Assembly: GCA_003427395.1 (NCBI GenBank)
Contig: BFEA01000017.1
Coordinates: 3,266,969 to 3,330,968 of the forward strand
Direction of reading: 5' to 3'
Length of the DNA: 64,000 nt
Source: Chara braunii
Lineage: Eukaryota > Streptophyta > Charophyceae > Charales > Characeae
Of this stretch, positions 62,549 to 64,000 are shown piece after piece (position 1 is the first letter of the stretch; each line of letters begins with the position of its first letter). The position numbers were made by a program, and so were the translations under genes. The notes under the pieces are model-generated. The model searched no databases. It was not told the origin of the DNA and was given only the letters and a program-made list of their open reading frames with translations.

Positions 62549-63304
62549 ACTTTTTGTGTGTGTTTGGGCTTGGTTTCCGTTACGTTTTGGGCGTGATCCG
62601 TTTCGGCTCTTGCGTCACTCCAGGGTCGATCTGAAAACTTATATGACATCTAATAATATGTTTCTTTTTTGTTTTTCCATTTTTAAGAGGCCGGTTTTAT
62701 TTAGGTTGCTGGAAACTGGGTACAGCCTCCCTTACGTGGTGTGACCTGCTCTGCGCTTCCCTTTGTTATGTTTGAGAGAATGTGAGACAGCCAACAAGCA
62801 AGGATTTACCCCTAATCCACCCCTGTTCTTCCTGCAGTGCCCCTCTTTTCAGTGATTCGTATCCATTGTGCCTCTACTGACCCTCTCAGCACTCTCGGGC
62901 TTTCAGATATCGTTTTTTGGCTCCTGCAGTTGAGGTTATTGGTCATTGAACGGAGTGGCGCTCACTCGAACCACTCCTCCTTTTCCTCCCTCTAGTTGTC
63001 CCTGCTTGGGTCCTCGTTCCCCCGTTTCGGGATTGGATGATGGCTTGTAATAACAGCAGGTTCAAGCTCTTCTTCTCACAAAGCTGCACCGGTCAGGAGA
63101 GGGGGATTCTCTACTCACTGAAAAAGTCGGTAACTTGGCCTGATGTCCCATGCTGTTTCCGTCTGTTGTTGTTGTTTTTGTTTTTGTTTTACTTTTTTTT
63201 TTCTTTTCTTCTTTTTTTTGCAGGTGAAGAAGTACCATTTCGGCCCATTTGACTGCACGAAGCTGCACCGGTCAGGAGAGGGGGATTCTCTACTCACTGA
63301 ATGA
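27722..63304 (+). CDS. large plant-type disordered protein gene (14-exon model)
   Basis: Proposed exons: 27722-28100, 39013-39330, 42072-42443, 44370-44597, 46183-46875, 47163-47230, 48093-48144, 49834-49874, 51302-51482, 52346-53202, 53385-53427, 53463-56869, 61491-61577 and 63224-63304. All introns are GT-AG and every junction keeps the frame, for about 2,268 residues. Motifs in order are [14 protein letters not shown] (exon 2), [12 protein letters not shown] (exon 4), [14 protein letters not shown] (end of exon 10) and [17 protein letters not shown] (exons 13-14). I recall AWDxAFxT, GLRxPSPxxGFF and PWSPVKR...GPFDCTK motifs from a family of long, uncharacterised land-plant proteins (nucleolar gar2-like or adhesin-like in automatic annotation). 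I cannot name it. The rest is Ser/Gly/Gln-rich and looks disordered, without membrane segments. Extra small exons are possible, above all between exons 4 and 5. Confidence 0.7.
28110..28650. other. intron 1, first part: no element recognised
   Basis: Unique-looking intron sequence. A GAATGGATAGTTGAT segment is tandemly duplicated at 28248-28280. Confidence 0.4.
28653..28763. mobile_element. MITE family M1, copy a (111 bp)
   Basis: Near-perfect long inverted repeat. It starts CTACCGTCTTCACCGGAATA and ends with GAATAGAACGCCCGG in reverse complement plus GAAGACGGTAG. The whole element is a hairpin with a short loop around 28710. Other copies are at 34718, 36087, 45992, 60756 and, diverged, 42861. 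Confidence 0.85.
28766..28815 (-). mobile_element. SINE family A, 5' fragment
   Basis: Minus strand reads TGAAATACAGACCTGAGTTC, identical in plan to the region after box A of SINE A (see 32936-33096). It is truncated next to the M1 element. Confidence 0.45.
29211..29382. repeat. tandem repeat, period about 57 bp, 3 copies
   Basis: GTAGGTCTG, CTGCTTGCTGCTGC and CTCCACCTACTG recur from 29211, 29268 and 29325. Confidence 0.8.
29560..30010. repeat. tandem repeat, period about 155 bp, 3 copies
   Basis: Units share CGATATTCTCAG, GTCTCTGATCTCT, CCGACCAAGATA and TCTCGCTGTATCTCCC, at 29572, 29726 and 29881. A (GGGT)n run is at 29848-29872. Confidence 0.8.
30213..30330 (+). pseudogene. mitochondrial tRNA fragment, tRNA-Ile(CAU)-like, plus start of a second tRNA
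   Basis: GGTTCAAACGCACCTCTCAT then AACGGTGATACTTTAGG then TTCAAATCCTACTATGCCTA match the D-loop-to-3'-end pattern of plant mitochondrial trnI(CAU), with a CTCATAA anticodon loop. The 5' acceptor half is missing and the anticodon stem has one mismatch. 10 bp further on, GGGTGTATAGCTTAGTTGG plus TAGAG looks like the 5' end of another tRNA that decays after the D-arm. I read this as a mitochondrial-derived insert in intron 1, from recalled tRNA sequences. Confidence 0.5.
30640..30745. repeat. (CT)n microsatellites
   Basis: CT runs at 30641-30662, 30680-30703 and 30720-30741 with short spacers. Confidence 0.95.
30826..31197 (-). repeat. tail unit of a U2-headed repeat, two copies
   Basis: The segment from CATCGTTGGAGCAAACGCTA through GTGTGGAC(G/A)GTGCTTGG to (TTTA)n and ATGTGGTCC occurs at 30826-30949 and again at 31082-31198. 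Between them are three copies of TTGTTAACATAAGAAGGATT. Only the second copy continues into U2-like sequence. Confidence 0.65.
31198..31277 (-). pseudogene. U2 snRNA 5' domain (retrocopy fragment)
   Basis: Read on the minus strand from 31277: ATACCCTCCTCGGCCTTTTG, GCTAAGGTCAAGTGTAGTAT, CTGTTCTGATCAGTTTCATA and TCTGATC, then a stem-loop to about 31198. This covers stem I, the branch-site-pairing region (GTGTAGTA), stem IIa and IIb of U2. No Sm site or 3' domain follows. The tail becomes an AT-rich repeat also found nearby without U2. Several substitutions in conserved positions indicate a pseudogene. Confidence 0.75.
31457..31578. mobile_element. MITE family M3, copy a (122 bp)
   Basis: GGGCCTCG(G/C)TCCACTACTC at the left and its near reverse complement (GAGTGGTGCAGCAAGGCCC) at the right. 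The interior GTGAATCTTCGGCTAGAACA is shared by all family members. It is non-coding. Confidence 0.85.
31613..31741. mobile_element. MITE family M3, copy b (129 bp, inverted relative to a)
   Basis: Same terminal inverted repeats as copy a, only 34 bp away. The interior reads in the opposite direction (TTCTAGCCGAAGATTCA). Confidence 0.85.
31868..31967 (-). pseudogene. U6 snRNA retrocopy 1
   Basis: Minus strand covers the full U6 length, from GTCCTTCGGGACATCCG to GAGAAATGGTCC, with insertions near GCAAATGGCCCCTGCTGCG. An A/T-rich homopolymer-like tail follows at 31818-31866. Changes in the catalytic region make it a pseudogene. Confidence 0.85.
32140..32815. repeat. complex tandem repeat array
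   Basis: Shuffled short units: AGTGCTATTCTTAAGAGTAC with GAACGAGTGGTTTGGAGC (two 43-bp copies at 32215-32300), AGCAGGATTAATGCTAATCT with ATAAGTGAA (from 32409 and 32513), and GAGGATCAATGCTATTCTAA repeated four times at 32695-32770. Confidence 0.85.
32936..33096 (+). mobile_element. SINE family A, near full length
   Basis: Box A-like TGGCCTAGCTCAGTCGGTAC, then a body with CAAACTCCACTGGAAGCAGA. It ends GGGCCGGTCGGTTCGATGAT and TTTCAAGGCCGTCATC before T/A-rich sequence. It belongs to a tRNA-derived family with copies or pieces at 28766, 34370, 36018, 37800, 45646 and 60470. Confidence 0.65.
33285..33405. repeat. duplicated fragment with M1-type end
   Basis: GAGAAGACGGTA followed by AATAAATACACCTC-type sequence occurs at 33295 and 33381. 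GAAGACGGTAG recurs at 33940. The sites look like solo or rearranged ends of M1 elements. Confidence 0.45.
33535..33705. repeat. G-rich repeat around an assembly gap (N at 33610-33679)
   Basis: GGGAGG-type units lead into 70 N's and resume on the other side. Open frames spanning the N's are artefacts. The tract can form G-quadruplexes, which is a likely cause of the gap. Confidence 0.9.
34047..34160. mobile_element. MITE family M3, copy c (right end lost)
   Basis: Starts GGGCCTCGCTCCGGTGCTCA and contains AATCTTCTGCTAGAACGTGG. The right terminus stops at GTGAGTAGTG without the CGAGGCCC end. Confidence 0.7.
34180..34345. mobile_element. MITE family M2, copy a (166 bp)
   Basis: GGGGCCAAGTCCCACTAGCA at the left and its reverse complement, ending GGGACTTGTCCCC, at the right. 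The arms are about 60 bp (CAACGCCTGAATCTGGAC inside both). The second copy, 36500-36665, is also exactly 166 bp. Confidence 0.9.
34370..34614 (-). mobile_element. SINE family A, interrupted copy
   Basis: Minus strand has a box A-like part (AACTGGCCTAGCTCCATTGG at 34595-34614) and the body CTCAGGTCGTACTCAC. The 3' part, GGGCCGGTCAGTTGGATGAT, is near 34375-34395. An insertion of about 100 bp separates the halves. Confidence 0.55.
34718..34849. mobile_element. MITE family M1, copy b (132 bp)
   Basis: CTACAGCCTTCCCCCGAACA at the left, mirrored by TTCGGGGGAAGACTGTAG at the right. The arm segment CCAAATTCAGCTATAATGA is duplicated in tandem at 34783-34820, which explains the extra 21 bp relative to copies a, d and e. 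Confidence 0.85.
34888..35010. mobile_element. MITE family M3, copy d (123 bp)
   Basis: GGGCCTCGCTCCACTACTTA to GTACCGAGGCCC, with the family interior AATCTTCTGCTAGAACGTGG. Confidence 0.85.
35302..35404 (+). pseudogene. U6 snRNA retrocopy 2
   Basis: Full-length layout on the plus strand: GTCCTTCGCCGGGATATCCG, then AAAATTGGATCGTTGGAAC, then GCAAGGATGACACGCATAAA, then an A-rich tail (35404-35435). Substitutions in the ACAGAGA-AGC region (ACAGAGGGAGAAGCATGG) argue against function. Confidence 0.85.
35583..35726. mobile_element. M3-related MITE with a different interior (144 bp)
   Basis: Outer GGGCCTCGCTGCA / TGCAGCGGTGCCC ends as in M3, but inner arms AGAGCACTCTACGTGCATTT and AAATGCATGTAGAGTGCT replace the usual interior. 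It is a separate subfamily. Confidence 0.75.
35842..35963. mobile_element. MITE family M3, copy e (122 bp)
   Basis: GGGCGTCGCTGCACTACTCT and its reverse complement ending AGTAGTGCAGCGAGGCCC. The interior is GTGAATCTTCCGCTAGAATA. Confidence 0.9.
36018..36076 (+). mobile_element. SINE family A, 5' fragment
   Basis: AGCCTAGCTCAGGTGGTAAA (box A-like) followed by CCATGAACTGTTGGAA. It is truncated just before the M1 copy at 36087. Confidence 0.5.
36087..36203. mobile_element. MITE family M1, copy c (right end degraded)
   Basis: CTACCGTCTTCGCCCGAATA at the left. The right arm has ATACAGCTATAATGACCGTA but the terminus is altered, with a duplicated CGTTGTATTCGA. Confidence 0.75.
36273..36388. mobile_element. 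MITE family M3, copy f (116 bp, inverted)
   Basis: GGGCCTCGCTGCACTACTCT to AATAGTGCAGCGAGGCCC. The interior reads as the reverse complement of copy e. Confidence 0.9.
36500..36665. mobile_element. MITE family M2, copy b (166 bp)
   Basis: Very similar to 34180-34345 along its whole length, with the same termini (GGGGCCAAGTCCCACT ... AGTGGGACTTGGCCCC). Confidence 0.9.
36952..37069. mobile_element. MITE family M3, copy g (118 bp, inverted)
   Basis: GGGCCTCGCTCTCCACGCCT to GAGTAGTACCGCCACGCCCC. More diverged than other copies. Confidence 0.75.
37180..37480. repeat. short dispersed/tandem repeats (AAGGATTTCACA type)
   Basis: Units TTGTTAACATAAGAAGGATT, AGGATTTCACACCTCC and GATAAACGTTTTTGGACG recur irregularly here, at 37870-38110 and at 30950-31090. 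Confidence 0.7.
37490..37790 (+). mobile_element. tRNA-derived SINE, family B
   Basis: GGCCTAGCTTAGTTGGTAAG (box A) and GGGTTCGATCCCC (box B) spaced as in a tRNA, then a non-tRNA body of about 230 bp ending near GGTAATAAATAAAGGCCACC. A relative lies on the minus strand at 51936-52015. Confidence 0.7.
38430..38505 (+). mobile_element. LINE 3' tail with poly(A)
   Basis: GACCCGGTTTCCAGCAGG, CTCCCCACCAATAGATGG and GTCTT followed by A12, as at the 3' end of the LINE fragment at 1252-1386. Confidence 0.6.
38535..38802. mobile_element. AT-cored inverted-repeat element (TAGGCTA ends)
   Basis: TAGGCTACCAGAGTGGCCC at the left and GGCGGCCCGGTTGTAGCCTA at the right, imperfectly complementary. The interior has GTGACCCTGAGGCAAAAGTT and T-runs. 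Same family as 23040-23530. Confidence 0.6.
39013..39330 (+). CDS. exon 2, first AWDxxF motif
   Basis: Acceptor CTGCAG at 39007-39012, donor GTACGT at 39331, phase 1 to 1. Encodes [18 protein letters not shown] through [16 protein letters not shown]. With exon 3 the motif becomes [19 protein letters not shown]. Ser/Gly/Glu-rich and likely disordered outside the motif. Confidence 0.7.
39540..39900. repeat. AT-rich dinucleotide tract with hairpin-element halves
   Basis: Repeated TATATA with GTCAAACAGAGCTGCCCGGT (39567) and CTGCTCAGTTCTGTTTGAAG (39750). These are the arms of the hairpin family also at 21899. Confidence 0.6.
40086..40384. repeat. direct repeat flanking the Josephin-RING frame, left copy
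   Basis: Shares TCTGTGGGATGTGT, TTTCCTCCTCC, TACCTCTTTGCCTTTTGGCT, GTGGGTCCTTGTGACACACG and GCGCTCTGATTCACA with 41198-41506, in order and same orientation. A (TA)n tract follows at 40361-40448. Confidence 0.8.
40457..41118 (+). CDS. Josephin-like deubiquitinase C-terminal half fused to two RING-like zinc fingers (partial)
   Basis: Open from a possible acceptor (CTCAG at 40452-40456) to a stop at 41116. It starts [11 protein letters not shown], which aligns with the GFFSIxVIxxAL strand-helix of Josephin domains. [16 protein letters not shown] follows, with the presumed catalytic His at 40585, and then QWELWDGG. Its Asp at 40630 is 15 residues after the His, the same His-to-Asn spacing and intervening Trp as in ataxin-3. 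Then come [21 protein letters not shown]-like finger 1 ([20 protein letters not shown] ... CPYC) and finger 2 ([20 protein letters not shown] ... CPIC). Known Josephins trim ubiquitin chains and RINGs recruit E2 enzymes; a combined role is inference. The catalytic-Cys half is not visible upstream, so this is either one exon of a split gene or a captured fragment. It lies inside intron 2 of the main gene, same strand. Confidence 0.6.
41198..41506. repeat. direct repeat flanking the Josephin-RING frame, right copy
   Basis: Second copy of 40086-40384. Preceded by an (AAAAAG)n-like tract (41118-41190). A third, shorter partial copy (GGCGGGCTTGTACGCAAGAG ... TGTGACAATATATATA) lies at 41513-41655. 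Confidence 0.8.
41706..42053. repeat. intron 2 end: (TC)n at 41706-41731 and (ATG)n at 41996-42041
   Basis: TC run, then about 260 bp of unremarkable sequence, then GAT/ATG trinucleotides changing to GGT repeats just ahead of exon 3. Confidence 0.9.
42072..42443 (+). CDS. exon 3
   Basis: Acceptor GGCAG at 42067-42071, donor GTATTT at 42444, phase 1 to 1. Encodes [20 protein letters not shown] through [13 protein letters not shown]. The opening continues the AWDxxF motif of exon 2. Confidence 0.65.
42600..42860. repeat. two diverged copies of a segment of about 120 bp
   Basis: GAGTGCATCTGGACGTAATG / GAGTGCATCTTGATGTGACA, GGCCAGGTACTTGTAGGAAA / GGCCAGGTACGCGTAGGAAA and GCAAATGTGC / GCAAATTTGC. 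A third piece in reverse is at 43008-43060. Part of an unidentified dispersed element. Confidence 0.6.
42861..42973. mobile_element. MITE, diverged M1-like (113 bp)
   Basis: CTACCTTGTTTCCCTGAACA at the left, TGCTCAGGGGAAGAAGGTAG at the right. Same length class and CTACC termini as M1 but a different interior. Confidence 0.6.
43145..43353. repeat. perfect palindrome, 104-bp arms, 1-bp centre
   Basis: From CAAAGCAAAGCAGCCTGACC at the left to its exact reverse complement ending GGCTGCTTTGCTTTG at the right, centred on the T at 43249. I find no mismatch in the arms. This could be a recent inverted duplication, a cruciform-forming element, or a read/assembly fold-back artefact. Confidence 0.9.
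43640..43775 (-). mobile_element. LINE 3' tail with poly(A), minus strand
   Basis: T-run at 43637-43660, then reversed GACCCGTTTCCCAGCAGGTG, CTCCCCACCAATAGATGG. Same 3' end as at 1252-1386 and 38430-38505. Confidence 0.6.
44190..44284 (+). pseudogene. U6 snRNA retrocopy 3 with target-site duplication
   Basis: GTCCTTTGGGATATCCATCG to GAGAAATGGTCC, followed by a CAA/A-rich tail. AAATAGACAGCTAAAATCG at 44162-44180 is repeated at 44311-44330 with one extra G, a target-site duplication of 19-20 bp. The interior is decayed (ATTATCGTGGTCCC instead of ATTAGCATGGCCCC). Confidence 0.85.
44370..44597 (+). CDS. exon 4, second AWDxxF motif
   Basis: Acceptor TTGCAG at 44364-44369, donor GTGGGA at 44598, phase 1 to 1. 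Encodes [20 protein letters not shown] through [13 protein letters not shown]. Repeats the end of exon 2 (SMAWDK-x-FQT), suggesting an internal exon duplication. Confidence 0.7.
44598..45000. repeat. pyrimidine-rich intron tract and (TC)n
   Basis: CCCTTCTTC units at 44660-44710, C/T-rich to 44780, and a (CT)n run at 44918-44981. The long open frame across this tract (to 45310) is an intron read-through artefact. Confidence 0.85.
45646..45821 (-). mobile_element. SINE family A, minus strand, with poly(A)
   Basis: Minus strand: CCAATTGGCGTAGCTCAGTT (box A-like), GAAAAACAGACCCGAGTTCA (box B-like region), GGGCCGGTCAGTTTTCTGTG, GCCGTCGCCC, then A16. Best-preserved copy of the family in the window. 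Confidence 0.7.
45868..45890 (-). repeat. interstitial plant-type telomeric repeat
   Basis: Three consecutive AAACCCT units, that is (TTTAGGG)3 on the minus strand, inside an intron. A shorter AAACCCTAAACCCT occurs near 45269. Confidence 0.9.
45992..46103. mobile_element. MITE family M1, copy d (112 bp)
   Basis: CTACTGTCTTCACCGGAAGA at the left and TTTGGGTGAAGACGGTAG at the right. Interior GATGCGGCGATAATGACC as in other copies. Confidence 0.8.
46183..46875 (+). CDS. exon 5
   Basis: Encodes [20 protein letters not shown] through RSQLPAMQK, donor GTGAGT at 46876 (phase 1). After [10 protein letters not shown] of exon 4 the [15 protein letters not shown] segment sits where the recalled family has GVLDxEEL. 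The best acceptor by polypyrimidine tract is 46144 (TTTTTCTGCAG), but its only open frame needs phase 2. So either the weaker site at 46182 is used, or a small exon lies between exons 4 and 5. The downstream part holds a predicted helix ([20 protein letters not shown]). Confidence 0.65.
46960..47091. repeat. (CA)n then (GA)n compound microsatellite
   Basis: CA run to 47019 with TA interruptions, then about 70 bp of GA. Confidence 0.97.
47163..47230 (+). CDS. exon 6
   Basis: Acceptor TTGGCAG, donor GTGAGC at 47231, phase 1 to 0. Encodes [19 protein letters not shown] plus PDK. Confidence 0.6.
47612..47950. repeat. GC-rich tandem repeat, 81-bp period
   Basis: GTGGGCCCGGTGCACCTTGG units start at 47612 and 47693, identical over most of their length. 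A diverged third starts at 47774, and a fourth is weaker. The composition is far more GC-rich than the surrounding intron, and open frames here are repeat artefacts. Confidence 0.85.
48093..48144 (+). CDS. exon 7
   Basis: Acceptor CTTCAG, donor GTAAGG at 48145, phase 0 to 1. Encodes [17 protein letters not shown]. The frame stays open to 48360 past the donor, so a longer exon cannot be excluded. Confidence 0.5.
48145..49833. other. intron 7: microsatellites, no element recognised
   Basis: A G-run at 48520-48537, a (GT)n run at 49043-49098, and a (TTTTTCTTCC)n-like tract at 49540-49600. No nested gene seen. Confidence 0.5.
49834..49874 (+). CDS. exon 8 (small, tentative)
   Basis: ATACCACTGCCGGAGCTGCC... 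between GTCAG and a strong GTAAGC donor at 49875, phase 1 to 0. Encodes [13 protein letters not shown]. An alternative start at 49824 in another frame also keeps the phase if exon 9 begins at 51267. Confidence 0.4.
49875..51301. other. intron 8: short repeats
   Basis: (CTG)n at 50014-50040. A segment with GTCAGCTTTAGGTGACTAGC / CCAGCTTTCAGTCACTAGC is repeated near 50260-50320. Nothing coding recognised. Confidence 0.5.
51302..51482 (+). CDS. exon 9
   Basis: Encodes [20 protein letters not shown] through [13 protein letters not shown], donor GTGAGA at 51483, phase 0 to 1. Tandem acceptors (51295 or 51301) both keep the frame. Confidence 0.6.
51572..51699 (-). pseudogene. U6 snRNA retrocopy 4, best preserved, with poly(A) and TSD
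   Basis: Minus strand from 51699: GTCCTTCGGGACATCC, a 4-bp change, then AAAATTGGAACGATACAGAG, AAGATTAGCATGGCCCCTGC and GCAAGGATGACACGCATAAA to GAGAAATGGTCC. This is near-perfect over the catalytic core. It ends in about A21 (51572-51593) rather than the genomic U-rich terminator. GGGCTAGCC at 51563-51571 and 51700-51708 is the target-site duplication. It is therefore a reverse-transcribed copy, not a true U6 gene, despite its sequence quality. Confidence 0.9.
51936..52015 (-). mobile_element. tRNA-derived SINE fragment, family B-like
   Basis: Minus strand: GCAGTTGGTAGAGGACGTGG (box A part) and GTGGGTTCGATTCCCC (box B), joined by GGCCTTCAGGAGGTC as in the family B copy at 37490. Confidence 0.65.
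52346..53202 (+). CDS. exon 10, with TPG[T/N]R repeat and GLRxPSP motif
   Basis: Acceptor AACAG at 52341-52345, donor GTAAGC at 53203, phase 1 to 0. Encodes [20 protein letters not shown], then a Pro/Arg-rich part with five to six [10 protein letters not shown] units (52675-52755), Ser/Arg-rich sequence ([20 protein letters not shown]), and ends [14 protein letters not shown]. The last motif matches the GLRxPSPxxGFF signature I recall from the plant family. Basic and Ser/Pro-rich, consistent with filament or nucleic acid binding, but no defined fold. Confidence 0.75.
53385..53427 (+). CDS. exon 11
   Basis: Encodes [14 protein letters not shown], donor GTAAGT at 53428, phase 0 to 1. The acceptor 7 bp upstream (53377) would run into a stop, so the second AG is chosen. 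Confidence 0.5.
53463..56869 (+). CDS. exon 12, giant exon (1,135 codons)
   Basis: Open for 3.4 kb from the acceptor TTCCAG to the donor GTGAGT at 56870, phase 1 to 0. Starts [15 protein letters not shown] and ends [16 protein letters not shown]. Low-complexity Ser/Gly/Gln/Glu-rich with few hydrophobic clusters. Notable segments are [38 protein letters not shown] and [20 protein letters not shown]. The C-terminal [12 protein letters not shown] resembles a short conserved helix of the family. Both its length and continuity support real coding. A small intron around 53691-53731 is conceivable but unnecessary. Confidence 0.8.
56870..57978. other. intron 12, first part
   Basis: (GTT)n at 56914-56938 and (TTTA)n at 57505-57550. 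Around 57000-57430 an open frame exists with CGAATACAA(C/G) repeats but no recognised domain. Decayed element likely. Confidence 0.4.
57979..58180. mobile_element. MITE family M4, copy b (202 bp)
   Basis: TTAAACCACCAGTACCTTTG at the left, GGGAAAGGTACTAGTTAA at the right. Interior GCCGAAACGAAATG and GCCGCCGATCAGATT correspond to the reversed interior of copy a at 11524. Confidence 0.75.
58350..58860. mobile_element. compound foldback element with three related arms
   Basis: AAGAACGAGTCTCCGGTGGT (58360) is mirrored by ACTAGCACTGGGGACGTTTT (58529). A longer inverted repeat pairs 58489-58583 with 58760-58860 (GGATTCACTGCAGTCTCTGG / CCACAGAGACTGCAGTGAATCC). A hairpin MITE with a duplicated arm. 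Confidence 0.75.
58911..58980 (+). pseudogene. U6 snRNA retrocopy 5, 5'-truncated, with 28-bp TSD
   Basis: TAGCATGGCCCCTGC begins mid-U6, then ATGACACGCATAAATCGAG to GGTCC and an A/T-rich tail. The 28 bp at 58883-58910 are repeated exactly at 58981-59008. 5' truncation, A-rich tail and long duplication are the marks of LINE-type target-primed insertion. Confidence 0.93.
59480..59770. repeat. tandemly duplicated segment in intron 12
   Basis: CAGCCAGCTCCAGTTCGTGA plus A(C/T)TGGACGCAC occurs at 59501 and 59708. GTAAAAGCACCAGTACA(G/C) occurs at 59693 and 59737. Confidence 0.7.
60470..60667 (-). mobile_element. SINE family A, minus strand
   Basis: Poly(T) at 60471-60483, reversed GTACCGGTCAATTCAATGAT and GCCGTCGTCC-like end, a T-rich insertion at 60548-60573, and reversed box A region (CGAGTAGTTCAGTTGGTACA). 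Confidence 0.65.
60756..60866. mobile_element. MITE family M1, copy e (111 bp)
   Basis: CTACCGTCTTCACCCGAATA at the left, GGGGCGAAGACGGTAG at the right, same length as copy a. Confidence 0.88.
61006..61127. mobile_element. MITE family M3, copy h (122 bp)
   Basis: GGGCCTCGCTTCAGGACTCG to GTAGTGGCACGAGGCCC, interior GAATCTTTTGCTAGTACGTG. Isolated from the cluster in intron 1. Confidence 0.85.
61491..61577 (+). CDS. exon 13
   Basis: Acceptor TTGGCAG, donor GTAGGT at 61578, phase 0 to 0, 29 codons. Encodes [20 protein letters not shown] then EKERNPWSP. The SPxxKPxxExxPWSPVK pattern across this junction matches the C-terminal motif I recall from the plant family. Confidence 0.7.
61714..61813 (-). 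pseudogene. U6 snRNA retrocopy 6 with TSD
   Basis: Minus strand GTCCTTCGGGGTATCCG to GAGAAATGGTCC with a short T/A-rich tail. TCGTGTCTGGTC at 61690-61701 and 61815-61826 flanks it. Internal losses (for example GCCACTGGGCAAGG) mark it as a pseudogene. Confidence 0.85.
62065..62286 (-). pseudogene. cox2: mitochondrial cox2 3' end (NUMT)
   Basis: Minus strand encodes [20 protein letters not shown], then [40 protein letters not shown] and [13 protein letters not shown] with its stop. This is the copper A region of cytochrome oxidase subunit II (H...GQCRELCG...M) and the natural C-terminus. 73 codons are open with no frameshift, so the transfer is recent or the source was retained. Only the last third of the gene is present, inside intron 13, without a presequence, so it is not expected to be expressed. 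Confidence 0.93.
62430..62544. repeat. (AC)n then (AG)n compound microsatellite
   Basis: AC run with GC interruptions to 62469, then about 75 bp of GA/AG. Confidence 0.97.
63081..63122. repeat. 42-bp exact copy of the end of the last exon
   Basis: Identical to 63260-63301 (AAGCTGCACCGGTCAGGAGA ...), lying 179 bp upstream in the last intron. The copy lacks the acceptor and the stop. Confidence 0.9.
63224..63304 (+). CDS. exon 14 (stop codon)
   Basis: Acceptor TTTTTTTTGCAG ends at 63223. Encodes [20 protein letters not shown] then DSLLTE and TGA at 63302-63304. Phase 0 agrees with exon 13, and the joined [17 protein letters not shown] supports this as the true C-terminus. Confidence 0.7.
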   Translation: MKKYHFGPFDCTKLHRSGEGDSLLTE

Positions 63305-64000
63305 AAGTTCATTTTGTGCTCTCATCGGTCAACATCACATCGTCTCCTTGTGGTCCTTTTTTTCAAGGTATCTACCTACCGGGTGGGCCATTGAATTTTG
63401 CAACCACTACACGACAACTGCACTGCACCAGGCGTACTGTGTACATACATCAGTGTTGTCCGATCACTTGTGATGAAACAGGAACCACAGGACTCTGATC
63501 CAAGAGGCGAAAAGAGCACATTGGTGGGCTTCCCTCAATGAATACTGATTGGACTACGGAGATGTTGTGGTGCAGCGCGAACTGGCTAGAGTTGGTTGTA
63601 GAGGAGCGACAACTGGAATATGCAAATCTCAGAGTGAAGAATGGGCTGATTGTTGCGAGGTCATGTGTTCGAATCTCTTCTAGTCTCAGCATGGCCCAAA
63701 CGGTGTCAGCGTTTCTTATGGGAGATGTCAGTGGGCTTAGTCCTACTCGAGAAGAGAAACACATGCACTGGTCGCGTGTTGTTCGCAGCCAGCCCGTCAA
63801 GGAGAGAGAGCATCCAGCATTAGGTAGGTAGGTATTCGCGGACCAGCTGTGTCTGTCCCAGGTTCTCCCGGCCCCGGCGAGGACTTCCACATAGGTATGT
63901 GCCTGTATGTATCCCGACCCTACACTTGTGTATGATCCGAACTAAAATTTGAAGATAGAGCATAGAAAAGAGAGAGGTGTTCATGGTAGGCAGTGGGGTC
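63305..64000. other. 3' flank of the main gene, SINE-like patch
   Basis: No clear AATAAA near the stop. At 63620-63690 TTGCGAGGTCATGTGTTCGAATC resembles a box B, preceded by GCTAGAGTTGGTTGTAGAGG. This is a possible tRNA-derived repeat with weak support. Confidence 0.3.

Overview
This is nuclear DNA of a eukaryote with large introns and dense repeats. I read it as a streptophyte, probably a charophyte alga such as Chara (inference). The grounds are a (TTTAGGG)n-type plant telomere tract at 45868, spliced exons encoding a protein with three motifs I recall from a plant-only family, plant-like U6 and U2 snRNA copies, and a mitochondrial cox2 tail. There are no bacterial-type genes, operons or CRISPR arrays.

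Layout. 1-8 kb holds retroelement wreckage: a LINE 3' end, then a minus-strand composite with a GIY-YIG endonuclease domain and a nested Ty3-type chromodomain fragment. Two direct repeats of about 425 bp bracket this composite. 8-11.5 kb is simple and purine-rich repeat. 11.5-25.5 kb is AT-rich and gene-free. It carries a non-coding repeat family with GC-rich CCGAACG ends and a hidden array of diverged 70-bp repeats. 25.5-27.7 kb is repeat plus a pyrimidine-rich presumed promoter.

The main gene runs on the + strand from an ATG at 27722 to a stop at 63304. I assembled 14 exons whose splice phases agree end to end, giving about 2,268 residues of mostly disordered, Ser-rich protein. It has two AWDxxFxT motifs, a GLRxPSPxxxFF motif and a C-terminal PWSPVK...GPFDCTK motif. 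Its introns (the first is 10.9 kb) are crowded with at least five families of short inverted-repeat elements, tRNA-derived SINEs, six U6 snRNA copies (several with poly(A) and target-site duplications), a U2-headed repeat, a mitochondrial tRNA piece, the cox2 tail and a 104-bp-arm perfect palindrome.

The most unusual item lies in intron 2, on the same strand. It is an open frame that reads as the catalytic-His half of a Josephin deubiquitinase joined to two RING-like zinc fingers, bracketed by direct repeats of about 300 bp. The Josephin catalytic-Cys half is not visible. All homology statements are from memory of families; no search was run.
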